7,066 nucleotides of DNA from an uncultured bacterium. GTDB lineage: Bacteria; Desulfobacterota; Desulfobulbia; Desulfobulbales; Desulfobulbaceae. Shown here in pieces: positions 1 to 6,976 of the stretch. The stretch covers positions 1-7,066 of the forward strand of contig CAIMMA010000765.1 of the NCBI GenBank assembly GCA_903842475.1, given 5' to 3'. The notes under the pieces were generated by a model. The model had not been told where the DNA came from, did not search any database, and saw nothing but the letters and a program-made list of their open reading frames with translations. The stretch's first letter is position 1. The number at the start of each line of letters is the position of its first letter. A program made the position numbers and the translations under genes.

Positions 1-2
1 GT

Positions 3-329
3 TCGGGGATGCAGCTCGCTTTCAACGACGACACCAAGGTCCTGCGACTCGAAACCCCGGCCGGTAATGCGATCACCATGAGCGAAGCGGACAAATCCCT
101 GCTCCTGGTTGACCAGAACGGCAACAAACTGGAGATGACCCCCGACGGCATCACCCTAACCAGCGACCAAGCGATCACCCTTAAAGCCGGCACCGAATGC
201 AAGATGGAAGCAACCGGCACCCTGACGCTCAAAGGCGGCACGGAGTTGAAGCTGGAGGGGACCGCCGGGGCCGAGGTGTCAAGCAACGGGGTGACCAAGA
301 TCAAAGGCAGTCTGGTCCAGATCAACTAA
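3..329 (+). CDS. VgrG/gp5-like spike protein, C-terminal end (Afp8-like), 5'-partial
   Basis: This is the tail end of a trimeric spike protein that sits at the tip of the inner tube of a contractile injection system and pierces the target envelope. The frame is open to the left edge (Ser-Gly precede the first Met at position 9), so that Met is probably internal and the OB-fold/gp27-like parts lie upstream. The visible 106 residues are short alternating beta-strand repeats rich in Gly, Thr and Lys, including TPAGNAITM, DQNGNKLEM, ITLKAGTE and LTLKGGTELKLEG. That pattern is expected of the VgrG/gp5 beta-helix needle. The ending IKGSLVQIN is, from memory, a hallmark of eCIS spike proteins. The PAAR gene follows 18 bases after the TAA stop, which fits a spike capped by a PAAR tip. 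A type VI VgrG is the alternative, but the downstream genes argue against it. Confidence 0.85.
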   Translation, partial: SGMQLAFNDDTKVLRLETPAGNAITMSEADKSLLLVDQNGNKLEMTPDGITLTSDQAITLKAGTECKMEATGTLTLKGGTELKLEGTAGAEVSSNGVTKIKGSLVQIN

Positions 330-334
330 GCGAC

Positions 335-340
335 AGGAGG
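335..340 (+). promoter_or_regulatory. Ribosome binding site of the PAAR gene
   Basis: A perfect AGGAGG lies 7 bases before the ATG at 348, in the short gap after the spike stop codon. It is the strongest Shine-Dalgarno site in the window. This suggests the PAAR gene is translated efficiently on its own and not only by coupling to the spike gene. Confidence 0.85.
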
Positions 341-347
341 CGACACC

Positions 348-626
348 ATGCCGCCAGCAGCACGGGTAGGAGATGTGAGCAATCATGGCGGCACCATCGT
401 CGGGCCGGGCGTGGCCACGGTATTGATTGGGCAAATGCCGGCGGCGGTGGCCGGCGACACCCATGTCTGTTCTCTGCCCCCGAGCGGTCACCAACCGACA
501 GCGAGCGTCTTTCCCGCCGGCAGCACGACGGTGCTGATCGGCGGCTTGCCGGCCCTACGGACCACCGACAGCTGCCTCTGCGGCGCCATGGCGGCGGTCG
601 GCGAACCGACGGTACTGATCGGCTGA
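348..626 (+). CDS. PAAR-domain spike-tip protein (Afp10-like)
   Basis: This 92-residue protein is a stand-alone PAAR domain, the small conical cap that sharpens the VgrG/gp5 spike and usually holds a metal ion at its apex. It begins PPAARVGDVSNHGG and contains the repeat TVLIG three times (residues 24-28, 61-65 and 88-92), each time in a G/P-rich turn context typical of the PAAR fold. Candidate metal ligands are His13, His39, Cys41, His48, Cys76 and Cys78. PAAR proteins of known structure use a three-His/one-Cys zinc site, so which of these bind metal is open. There is no N- or C-terminal effector extension, so any cargo must be carried by other proteins. It lies between the spike and gp25 genes, whereas in the Afp cluster of Serratia the gp25 gene comes first, as I remember it. 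The start is supported by the AGGAGG site. Confidence 0.93.
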   Translation: MPPAARVGDVSNHGGTIVGPGVATVLIGQMPAAVAGDTHVCSLPPSGHQPTASVFPAGSTTVLIGGLPALRTTDSCLCGAMAAVGEPTVLIG

Positions 627-677
627 CATGAGGTCGACTACTCGACAGCGACAAACAAACCACCTCCGGATCAAACT

Positions 678-1169
678 ATGAGCGACCACGGATCAGATCT
701 TCCCCAGACCTCCTTTCTCGGTACCGGCTGGAGCTTTCCGCCCGAATTCGTCCGCGAGACCGGCACGGTTCGCATGACCGCGGACGAAGCAGACATCCGG
801 GCCAGCTTGAGTATCCTGCTTGGCACGGCCATGGGCGAGCGGTTCCTCAACCCGCAGTACGGCATCGACCTGCATGAGATGCTGTTCGATTCCCTGAGCA
901 CCACCATGAAGACCTTGCTCAAGGACCGGGTTCGGACGGCCATTCTCATTTTCGAGCCCCGCATCAACCTACTCTCCTTGGAACTGGACGCTGACGCCCA
1001 ACTCGAAGGCACCATCAACATCATCGTCGAGTACGAGGTGCGGGCCACCAACTCACGCTTCAATCTGGTGTACCCGTTCTATAACTCGGACGGCAACGAG
1101 ATGCGCAGGACCGTTGAGATCAAAAGCCTCTGCAATTTGCACCATCGGGACAGTGAGCGGCATGGCTGA
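678..1169 (+). CDS. gp25-like baseplate wedge protein (Afp9-like)
   Basis: This is a 163-residue member of the GPW/gp25 family, the small wedge protein that joins the baseplate to the first sheath ring; despite older 'lysozyme' labels its role is structural. Family features in order are FLGTGWSFPPEF (residues 13-24), an acidic helix with DEADIRASLSILL (36-48), GERFLNPQYG (53-62), LHEMLFD (65-71), FEPRI (92-96) and the C-terminal block TNSRFNLVYPFY (124-135). That last block is, from memory, strongly associated with eCIS gp25 proteins. Homologues I recall end soon after it. This one carries about 25 further residues of low-complexity polar sequence (from about 140, ending SERHG). The ATG at 678 has only a weak CGGA site (667-670), and no better upstream start was seen. 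Its last bases overlap the ATG at 1162 by 8 bases, which points to translational coupling with the next gene. Confidence 0.93.
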   Translation: MSDHGSDLPQTSFLGTGWSFPPEFVRETGTVRMTADEADIRASLSILLGTAMGERFLNPQYGIDLHEMLFDSLSTTMKTLLKDRVRTAILIFEPRINLLSLELDADAQLEGTINIIVEYEVRATNSRFNLVYPFYNSDGNEMRRTVEIKSLCNLHHRDSERHG

Positions 1170-1224
1170 AAAAGATATCCTCCAGAACATGATTTTTCAC
1201 CCGGGCCAGAGCCAGACCGCGTGA
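1162..1224 (+). other. 20-codon N-terminal fragment of the baseplate J-like gene, ended by in-frame TGA
   Basis: The ATG at 1162 overlaps the gp25 stop and opens a 20-codon frame (MAEKDILQNMIF, then HPGQSQTA) that ends at TGA 1222-1224. It is in the same frame as the 1010-residue gene starting at 1225, with no codon between. Relatives I recall start with a short variable leader, then a G-x-S-Q-x-x-R motif, and then a 'VDER' region. Here GQSQTA, the stop, and then MPREL...VDEKT fit that pattern with the stop in the Arg position. I therefore read this as the true N-terminus of the following protein, separated by a nonsense codon. It could instead be a genuine leader peptide that delivers ribosomes to the ATG at 1225. 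Confidence 0.7.
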
Positions 1225-4200
1225 ATGCCCAGGGAATTAAGCATCCACCATGCCGATGTGGATGAAAAAACGAATGCGGCGCTGTGGCGCTTTACCCACA
1301 AGCTGGCGGCAGGCATCACCTATTTCGGCGACCGCAATACCCCCGCGGGCGACTGGTCCCCCTTTTTTCCCGGTGATGCCGATGCCATCCAAGCGGTGCT
1401 GGCCCATACTGCGGGCAACACCGAGCCCCACCTGGCGCTCTTCGCTGCCTTGGTCGAGCTTTACAAAATCCCGCAGGAGGTTCTCAACCGATTCACCGGC
1501 CGCCATCTTGATTTTTACTTCCGGGAAGTGTTACGCCTGGACAAAAAAAAGGCGCTGCCCGATCGGGTCCACCTCCTGCTTGCCTTAAAAAAGAAGGCGC
1601 TGCCAATAACGATCGGGCCGGATCACCTCTTTTGGGCCGGTAAAGATGCGATCGGAAAAGAACTATTCTATGCCCCGAGCCGCACCACGGTTATCAACGC
1701 CGCCCGGGTAGCCTCGCTCCGCAGCCTTCGGATCGACGACACCGGCCCTGGCCGGGTGCTGGCCGCACCGGTCGCCAACTCAGCCGATGGCTTGGGGGCA
1801 CCCCTGGATCCGGCGGCACCCAGGTGGCACCCCTTCGGCCACGCCGGGCTGCCGACCGCGCAGATCGGCTTTGCCCTGGCCGCCCCGGTACTCCGTATGC
1901 GCGAAGGCCGGCGCACGGTGACCGTAACCCTGACGCTGGGGACGCTCAAAGCCGCTGAAGTCAACGCAGCGCCCCTCAAGCAAGCCTTTGAGCTGTTCAT
2001 TACCGGGGAGAATGGCTGGCTGGGCCCCTACCAGCCCGACCCCCTGACCCTGACCAAGGGCGCGGGCCAAAACCCGATCCTGCAATTTTCCTTCACCATC
2101 GCCGCAAGCGAAAAGGCGGTCACCGATTACGACCAAAAGCTGCATGGCGGCGCGTACCGGGCGCTCGCACCGGTCGTTCAGGTGGTGCTCAAGGGGACCG
2201 GCGCCGCCATCGGTTACCATGATCTTCAGCGGATTACCCTGCGCCAGGCGGCCATCTCGGTCGAGGTTGCCGACATCCGCTCCCTGGCGCTGGAAAACGA
2301 CGGCGGCTCGCTCGACGCCAACAAGGCTTTCCTGCCGTTTGGCAATCAGCCGACCGCGGGCGCACGATTTCGGGTCGGCTGCGAAGAAGCCCTCGCCAAA
2401 AAGCTCTCGGAACTCAAGCTCACCATCCAATGGCAGAATGCGCCAGCAGACCTGGCCGACCACTATGCAGGGTACGGGCGCAGGGTGTCCGGCAACCGGC
2501 ACTTCACCGCCCATGTTGCTTTTGCTGATGGCGGCAGCTGGCAGCTTGACCGTTCCGGGGTCAGCCTGTTTGCCGCCGATAATGCCGCCTCGCCCCAGGC
2601 CTTCAACTTTTCACCCGGCAACGCATCGGTATCGCCCGGCATCTCGCGGACCATGCGGATCCAGGCGCTGAAACGATCCGGCCGCCACTGGGCGGCCCGG
2701 GAAGCCCAGGCCCAGGGACTGCGAAAACCCCACCAACCCGTTGCTTCCCATCCTGCAACGGAGACGCGCCAGGGATTGATCACCTTTGTCCTGGAACAGG
2801 ATTTTCTCCACACCGTGTACCGCAAGCGTTATGTCGAGCAGGTCCTGGCCTTCAGCAAGCAGCGACAAGGAACCCTGCACTTGATCAACGAGCCGTACAC
2901 CCCTGCCATCCAGACCCTAAGGCTCGCCTACCAAGCCACCTCCGACACAGTCGACATCAGCGCGGCCGCGGGCCAACGGTTGCCACTCGATGCTTTTGCC
3001 AACCCGGATCTGCACTTCTTTCACCTGGCCCCCTTCGGCCAGATGCGCGAGCATGGCTATCAGCGCGAGCAGTTCGGCTTCCTGCAGGAGAAAAACGTCC
3101 CGCTGCTGCCAGCCTATCCAGATGCCGGGGAACTGCTAATCGGCCTGGAGCAGCTTCAGGCCAGCGACAGCGTCAGCATGCTATTCCAAGCGGCTGAAGG
3201 CAGCGCCGATCCGGAACTGCCGCAGCAGCCGGTGCAGTGGTCGGTGCTCTGCGACAATTACTGGAAACCGCTCGCCAGCAGCGAGGTGGTGCTCGACACC
3301 ACCAACATGCTGCTGACCAGCGGCATCATCACCTTTGCCATACCCCGGGAGGCGACCACCGACAACACCGTGCTGCCCGCTGGTCTCCTCTGGCTGAAGG
3401 CGGCGGTGGCTCGCAACGTGGACGCGGTCAGTCAGTTGATCGAGGTGGCGGCCAATGCGATCGAAGCCCGTTTTGTCGATCAGGACAACGACCCCGCCCA
3501 CCTGGCAAGCGCGCTTGCCGGCGGCTCGATCAGCAAGTTGAAAAACGGCTCGACCGAGATCAAAACCATCAGCCAGCCCTATGCCTCCTTCGGCGGCCGG
3601 GCCACGGAATCCGACGAGTCCTTCCACACCCGGGTCGCGGAACGGTTGCGCCATAAAAACCGCTGCATCACCCCTTGGGATTACGAGCGGATCATCCTTG
3701 AGGAATTCCCCAAGGTGCACAAGGTCAAGTGCATCCCCCACGCCACCCGGGAATGCTGGCTAGCGCCGGGCAAGGTCCTGATCGTGGTGGTCCCGGACCT
3801 GAGAAACAGCAATGGGGTCGATATCCTCCAGCCGAAAATGGATACCGACACCCTCAGCCGCATCGCCCTGCATGTCGGCAAGCATGCCGGCCACCAGGTC
3901 CAGGTGCAGGTTGCCAATCCCCGCTACCAGCCAATTCATCTCGACTTCAAGGTCAGGTTCCATACCGGTTTTGAGTTCAACTACTACAGCAAGGAGTTAC
4001 ACAAGGCCCTGATCCGCTTTCTCTCTCCCTGGGCTTATGCGGGGACAGGGCGGGACATCGCCTTTGGCGGCCGGGTGTACAAATCGGTCCTGCTCGATTT
4101 TGTCGAGGAGCTGGCCTGGGTCGATTTTGTCGAGGAGTTCAAGATGTACACCTTGCCGACCGCGACCGCCCTGGCGATTGACCGCAACGAAGCCCAGCCG

Positions 4201-4257
4201 GAGACCCCGGATGCCATCCTGGTTTCGGCGGTCAGCCACCGGATCGGGGAAGCCTAA
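1225..4257 (+). CDS. Baseplate J-like wedge protein (Afp11-like), probably missing its first ~21 residues
   Basis: This 1010-residue protein is a large baseplate wedge component of the gp6/baseplate J class, forming the ring around the spike that changes shape when the particle fires. The N-terminal part carries VDEKT and GDWSPFF (residues 42-48), matching the 'VDER...DGDWSxFF' region I recall for eCIS proteins. A long middle section (about 140-760) is rich in beta-strands and less conserved. The C-terminal J block runs from GSISKLKNGSTEIK (767 on) through SFGGRATESDESF (788-800), ERLRHKNR (806-813), WDYERIILEEFP, LIRFLSPWAY and FGGRVYKSVLLDF (from 947) to EFKMYT (about 976). No signal peptide or membrane segment is seen. 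The ATG at 1225 has no Shine-Dalgarno site and directly abuts the TGA of the 1162-1224 frame, so translation would need re-initiation. Family alignment suggests the intact gene begins at 1162. A lost N-terminus might weaken assembly, but the rest of the frame is undamaged. Confidence 0.92.
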   Translation: MPRELSIHHADVDEKTNAALWRFTHKLAAGITYFGDRNTPAGDWSPFFPGDADAIQAVLAHTAGNTEPHLALFAALVELYKIPQEVLNRFTGRHLDFYFREVLRLDKKKALPDRVHLLLALKKKALPITIGPDHLFWAGKDAIGKELFYAPSRTTVINAARVASLRSLRIDDTGPGRVLAAPVANSADGLGAPLDPAAPRWHPFGHAGLPTAQIGFALAAPVLRMREGRRTVTVTLTLGTLKAAEVNAAPLKQAFELFITGENGWLGPYQPDPLTLTKGAGQNPILQFSFTIAASEKAVTDYDQKLHGGAYRALAPVVQVVLKGTGAAIGYHDLQRITLRQAAISVEVADIRSLALENDGGSLDANKAFLPFGNQPTAGARFRVGCEEALAKKLSELKLTIQWQNAPADLADHYAGYGRRVSGNRHFTAHVAFADGGSWQLDRSGVSLFAADNAASPQAFNFSPGNASVSPGISRTMRIQALKRSGRHWAAREAQAQGLRKPHQPVASHPATETRQGLITFVLEQDFLHTVYRKRYVEQVLAFSKQRQGTLHLINEPYTPAIQTLRLAYQATSDTVDISAAAGQRLPLDAFANPDLHFFHLAPFGQMREHGYQREQFGFLQEKNVPLLPAYPDAGELLIGLEQLQASDSVSMLFQAAEGSADPELPQQPVQWSVLCDNYWKPLASSEVVLDTTNMLLTSGIITFAIPREATTDNTVLPAGLLWLKAAVARNVDAVSQLIEVAANAIEARFVDQDNDPAHLASALAGGSISKLKNGSTEIKTISQPYASFGGRATESDESFHTRVAERLRHKNRCITPWDYERIILEEFPKVHKVKCIPHATRECWLAPGKVLIVVVPDLRNSNGVDILQPKMDTDTLSRIALHVGKHAGHQVQVQVANPRYQPIHLDFKVRFHTGFEFNYYSKELHKALIRFLSPWAYAGTGRDIAFGGRVYKSVLLDFVEELAWVDFVEEFKMYTLPTATALAIDRNEAQPETPDAILVSAVSHRIGEA
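4094..4137 (+). repeat. 17-base direct repeat inside the J-like gene
   Basis: The 17 bases TCGATTTTGTCGAGGAG occur at 4094-4110 and again at 4121-4137, a 27-base period that keeps the reading frame. They encode DFVEEL and DFVEEF on either side of AWV. Family members I recall have a similar but less exact doublet here, so this is probably local protein similarity sharpened at DNA level. It is not a mobile or regulatory repeat. Confidence 0.8.
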
Positions 4258-4305
4258 GCAACCTACAGACCCTCTTTTGAAGATGCAAACACACAGGCCT
4301 TGCCC

Positions 4306-6900
4306 ATGTCTTCCACACTGACCATCCCCAAAAAAACGACGAGCGAGACCGCTCTGGATCACCGGCAACTGTACGCCATCGGCCTGGCCCATGTGCAACG
4401 GCTGGCACGGCACATCTGGACCGATTATAACGTCCACGATCCTGGGATCACCATCCTGGAATTGCTTTGCTATGGACTGACCGATCTCGGCTACCGGGCC
4501 TCCTTTCCAGTCAAGGACCTGCTGGCCACCAAAACCGACAATGCCGAAAACATGGCCCGGCAGTTTTTCACCGCCCGCGAGATCCTGCCCAATCGCCCCC
4601 TGACGCTCGCCGATTATCGCAAGCTGCTCATTGACATCAAGGGGATTAAAAACGGTTGGCTGATCCCGGCTAAACAGCGCTACTATGCCGACCCGGCGGC
4701 GGGCACACTCCTCCGAGACCATCCAGGTCGGCCGGAGATTCAGGAGATCACCCTGGCGGGGCTGTATGAGGTGCTGATCGAATATGACGCCGAGGATGCG
4801 GCCACCCAGGCCAAGGTCGAAGCGGAGGCGCGTCGCCGCCTGCAGGCCAATCGCAATCTCTGCGAAGATTTCATCGCCTTTACAAAAGTACGGACCCAGC
4901 GCTTCAAGCTCTGCTACGAGCTGGAACTGTCAGCCGAGGCCGACCAGAGCGCGGTGCAGGCCGAGACGCTCTTCGCGGTGCAACAGTATCTGGCCCCTCC
5001 GGTCCGCAATTACACCCTGGAGGAAATGCTGGCGCGATGCAAGGCCGACGGCAACCCCTACGCCGTCGACGAAATCTTCGCGGGACCGGCGCTCGACTGC
5101 GGCTTCATCGACGAGGAGGAGCTGGCGCGGGCGGAACTGCGCACCGAGATCCGCCTTTCCGATCTGATCGGGCTGCTCATGGATATCCAAGGCGTACAGG
5201 CCGTCCGCGATATCGTCATCCAGCCCGAGGACGCGCCTCCCCCGGACAACAAATGGGTGATACCGGTCGTGTCCGGGCGGAAGGCGCTGCTCAACCCGGC
5301 GGGTTCCCGGCTGGTTTTCTACAAACGCAACATGCCGGTATCGGCGGACCCGGCCCGGACCCAGGCCCTCCTGGCGCAACTCCAGGAAGGGGTAACCGCC
5401 AAAACCGACCTCGCCGTTCCCTATGACTTGCCGATCCCCCAAGGGCAATTCCGCGATCCGGTCCGCTACCATTCCTTGCAAAATCATTTCCCCCCGCTCT
5501 ACGGGCTGAGCGAATTCGGTCTAAGCAGCACCGCCGACGAACAACGCCGAGCGCAGGCCAACCAGTTGAAAGGGTACCTGCTGTTCTTCGACCAGATCCT
5601 GGCCGACTACCTGGCGCAGCTGGGTCAGGTGCGCACCCTCTTTTCCACGGATGCCGACGTGCAGGCCACCTACTTTCATCAGGCGGTCACTTCATTCGCC
5701 GGGTTTGAGCAGCTCTACGGCGCCATCGACGCCGACCGGATCGTCGAAAAAATCGAAGCATTGGTCACAGGCGAAGAAGAGCAAAACGTGCAGGCGGAGC
5801 GGCGCAACCGCTTCCTCGACCATCTCATCGCCCGTTTCGCCGAACAATTCACCGAGTTTGCCCACCTGATGCATGCCGAGTTCGGCACGAGACCCCAACA
5901 GATGAGCGCGCTTAAATGCGCTTTTTTAAACGACTACCCGGCCATCAGCAGCGAGCGGGCGCTGGCCTGGAACGCTAGCCTGAAGGAGGACGCCGCCCTG
6001 TGGAACAGTCAGAACATCTCCGGCCTGGAACGACGCCTGGCTCGCCTGCTGGGCATTCGCAACCCCTGCCGAAGGAATCTGGGCGATGTCGCCTACGATA
6101 TCTACGTTGAAATCGACCAGACCCCACAGGACGATTTTCGCTTCCGTATCAGAAACCGCGACACGGGCAAGATCATCCTCAGCAGCAGCACCCGCTATAC
6201 CACGGCCGACCTGGCCTGGGAGGAAATGCGGCGGGCCGTGCAATTGGGCCAGCTGCCCTCCGCCTTTCAGCGCAAGGTCGCCACCGATGGCCGGTTGTAT
6301 TTCAATGTGATCGACGAAACCGGCGAGGTGATCGCACGACGGATCGAGTATTTCAACGACCCAGAGCTGCGCGATGCGGCCATCGATGAAACCATGGAAT
6401 ATCTCCAGGTCAACTATAGCGAAGAAGGGATGTATCTGATCGAAAACATCCTCCTGCGCCCGGACGATCCCGACGATCCGTTCCTGCCGATCTGTACCGG
6501 CGCTGACCGCAACGTCTGTGCCGAAAACGACCCCTACAGCTATCGCCTCCATATCGTCCTGCCGGCCTATGGCAGTCGTTTTCGCTCGATGGCCTTTCGA
6601 CGGTTCGCCGAAGAGGTGATCCGGGCCGAGACGCCTGCCCATATTCTCCCCAAGATCTGCTGGGTGAGCCAAGAGGACATGGCCCGTTTCGAACAGGCCT
6701 ACCGCGACTGGATCTACCTCAAGGCCGGGCGCGAAAAATCGAGGCGCCAGGAAAAACTTTCCCGTTTTATCTGCGAACTCTTCTCAATCCGTAACGTGTA
6801 CCCGTCGCAACGGCTGCGCGCTTGCGCTGCGGACGAGGAACGCTCCTTGTTCATTCTTGGCCAGACCGGCCTGGGAACGGAAAAAACCGACGAATCCTGA
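4306..6900 (+). CDS. Second large baseplate protein (Afp12-like)
   Basis: This 864-residue protein resembles the second large wedge protein encoded just after the J-like gene in eCIS clusters. The clearest N-terminal hallmark is WTDYNVHDPGITILELLCY (residues 38-56) followed by LTDLGYRASF. LLMDIQGVQAVRDI lies in the middle. The C-terminal block is the most family-like: EGMYLIENILLRP (707-719), DPYSYRLHIVLPAYGSRF (742-759) and ETPAHILPKICWV (775-787). Between the first two lie Cys730 and Cys738 in a Pro/Asp-rich loop. No membrane segment or signal peptide is evident, as expected for a cytoplasmically assembled particle. I chose the ATG at 4306 over the in-frame TTG at 4300 because the AGG at 4295-4297 is 8 bases from the ATG but only 2 from the TTG. 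The 48-base gap to the J-like gene holds no promoter or terminator I can see. The structural role is inferred from family and context. Confidence 0.87.
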   Translation: MSSTLTIPKKTTSETALDHRQLYAIGLAHVQRLARHIWTDYNVHDPGITILELLCYGLTDLGYRASFPVKDLLATKTDNAENMARQFFTAREILPNRPLTLADYRKLLIDIKGIKNGWLIPAKQRYYADPAAGTLLRDHPGRPEIQEITLAGLYEVLIEYDAEDAATQAKVEAEARRRLQANRNLCEDFIAFTKVRTQRFKLCYELELSAEADQSAVQAETLFAVQQYLAPPVRNYTLEEMLARCKADGNPYAVDEIFAGPALDCGFIDEEELARAELRTEIRLSDLIGLLMDIQGVQAVRDIVIQPEDAPPPDNKWVIPVVSGRKALLNPAGSRLVFYKRNMPVSADPARTQALLAQLQEGVTAKTDLAVPYDLPIPQGQFRDPVRYHSLQNHFPPLYGLSEFGLSSTADEQRRAQANQLKGYLLFFDQILADYLAQLGQVRTLFSTDADVQATYFHQAVTSFAGFEQLYGAIDADRIVEKIEALVTGEEEQNVQAERRNRFLDHLIARFAEQFTEFAHLMHAEFGTRPQQMSALKCAFLNDYPAISSERALAWNASLKEDAALWNSQNISGLERRLARLLGIRNPCRRNLGDVAYDIYVEIDQTPQDDFRFRIRNRDTGKIILSSSTRYTTADLAWEEMRRAVQLGQLPSAFQRKVATDGRLYFNVIDETGEVIARRIEYFNDPELRDAAIDETMEYLQVNYSEEGMYLIENILLRPDDPDDPFLPICTGADRNVCAENDPYSYRLHIVLPAYGSRFRSMAFRRFAEEVIRAETPAHILPKICWVSQEDMARFEQAYRDWIYLKAGREKSRRQEKLSRFICELFSIRNVYPSQRLRACAADEERSLFILGQTGLGTEKTDES

Positions 6901-6963
6901 TCAACAACAGGCGCAATGATAACGGACCGACGCGGCGGCAGCAGCGGACGGCGCACGATTTAC

Positions 6964-6968
6964 GAGGG
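6964..6968 (+). promoter_or_regulatory. Ribosome binding site of the last gene
   Basis: GAGGG lies 8 bases before the ATG at 6977. It supports that start over other codons in the 76-base gap after the Afp12-like gene, which otherwise shows no promoter, terminator or small gene. Confidence 0.65.
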
Positions 6969-6976
6969 TTGAAGTC

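Noticed and set aside
633..646. Small hairpin GTCGA-CTAC-TCGAC between the PAAR and gp25 genes
   Set aside because: The stem has only 5 pairs and no T run follows, so it is not a terminator. The 51-base gap shows no other element.
1222..1224. TGA read as selenocysteine or as a sense codon under an altered genetic code
   Set aside because: TGA also ends the PAAR, gp25-like and Afp12-like genes in the window, so it is a normal stop. The nearby hairpin lacks a G at the start of its loop, and I know of no selenocysteine in this family; Arg is the expected residue.
1558..1567. 10-base palindrome CCCGATCGGG
   Set aside because: It lies inside coding sequence with no loop and no partner site; such short palindromes are expected by chance in GC-rich DNA.
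1780..2514. Long open frame on the - strand (244 codons)
   Set aside because: It lies antisense to the J-like gene and is typical of GC-rich DNA. It has no recognisable motif, and the + strand frame is clearly the coding one.
4300..4305. TTG at 4300 as the start of the Afp12-like gene
   Set aside because: The only Shine-Dalgarno-like bases (4295-4297) are 2 bases away, too close; the ATG at 4306 has normal spacing.
5926..6672. Long open frame on the - strand (248 codons), and a similar one at 3997-4722
   Set aside because: Both are antisense shadows of the Afp12-like and J-like genes. The opposite strand carries conserved motifs through the same bases.
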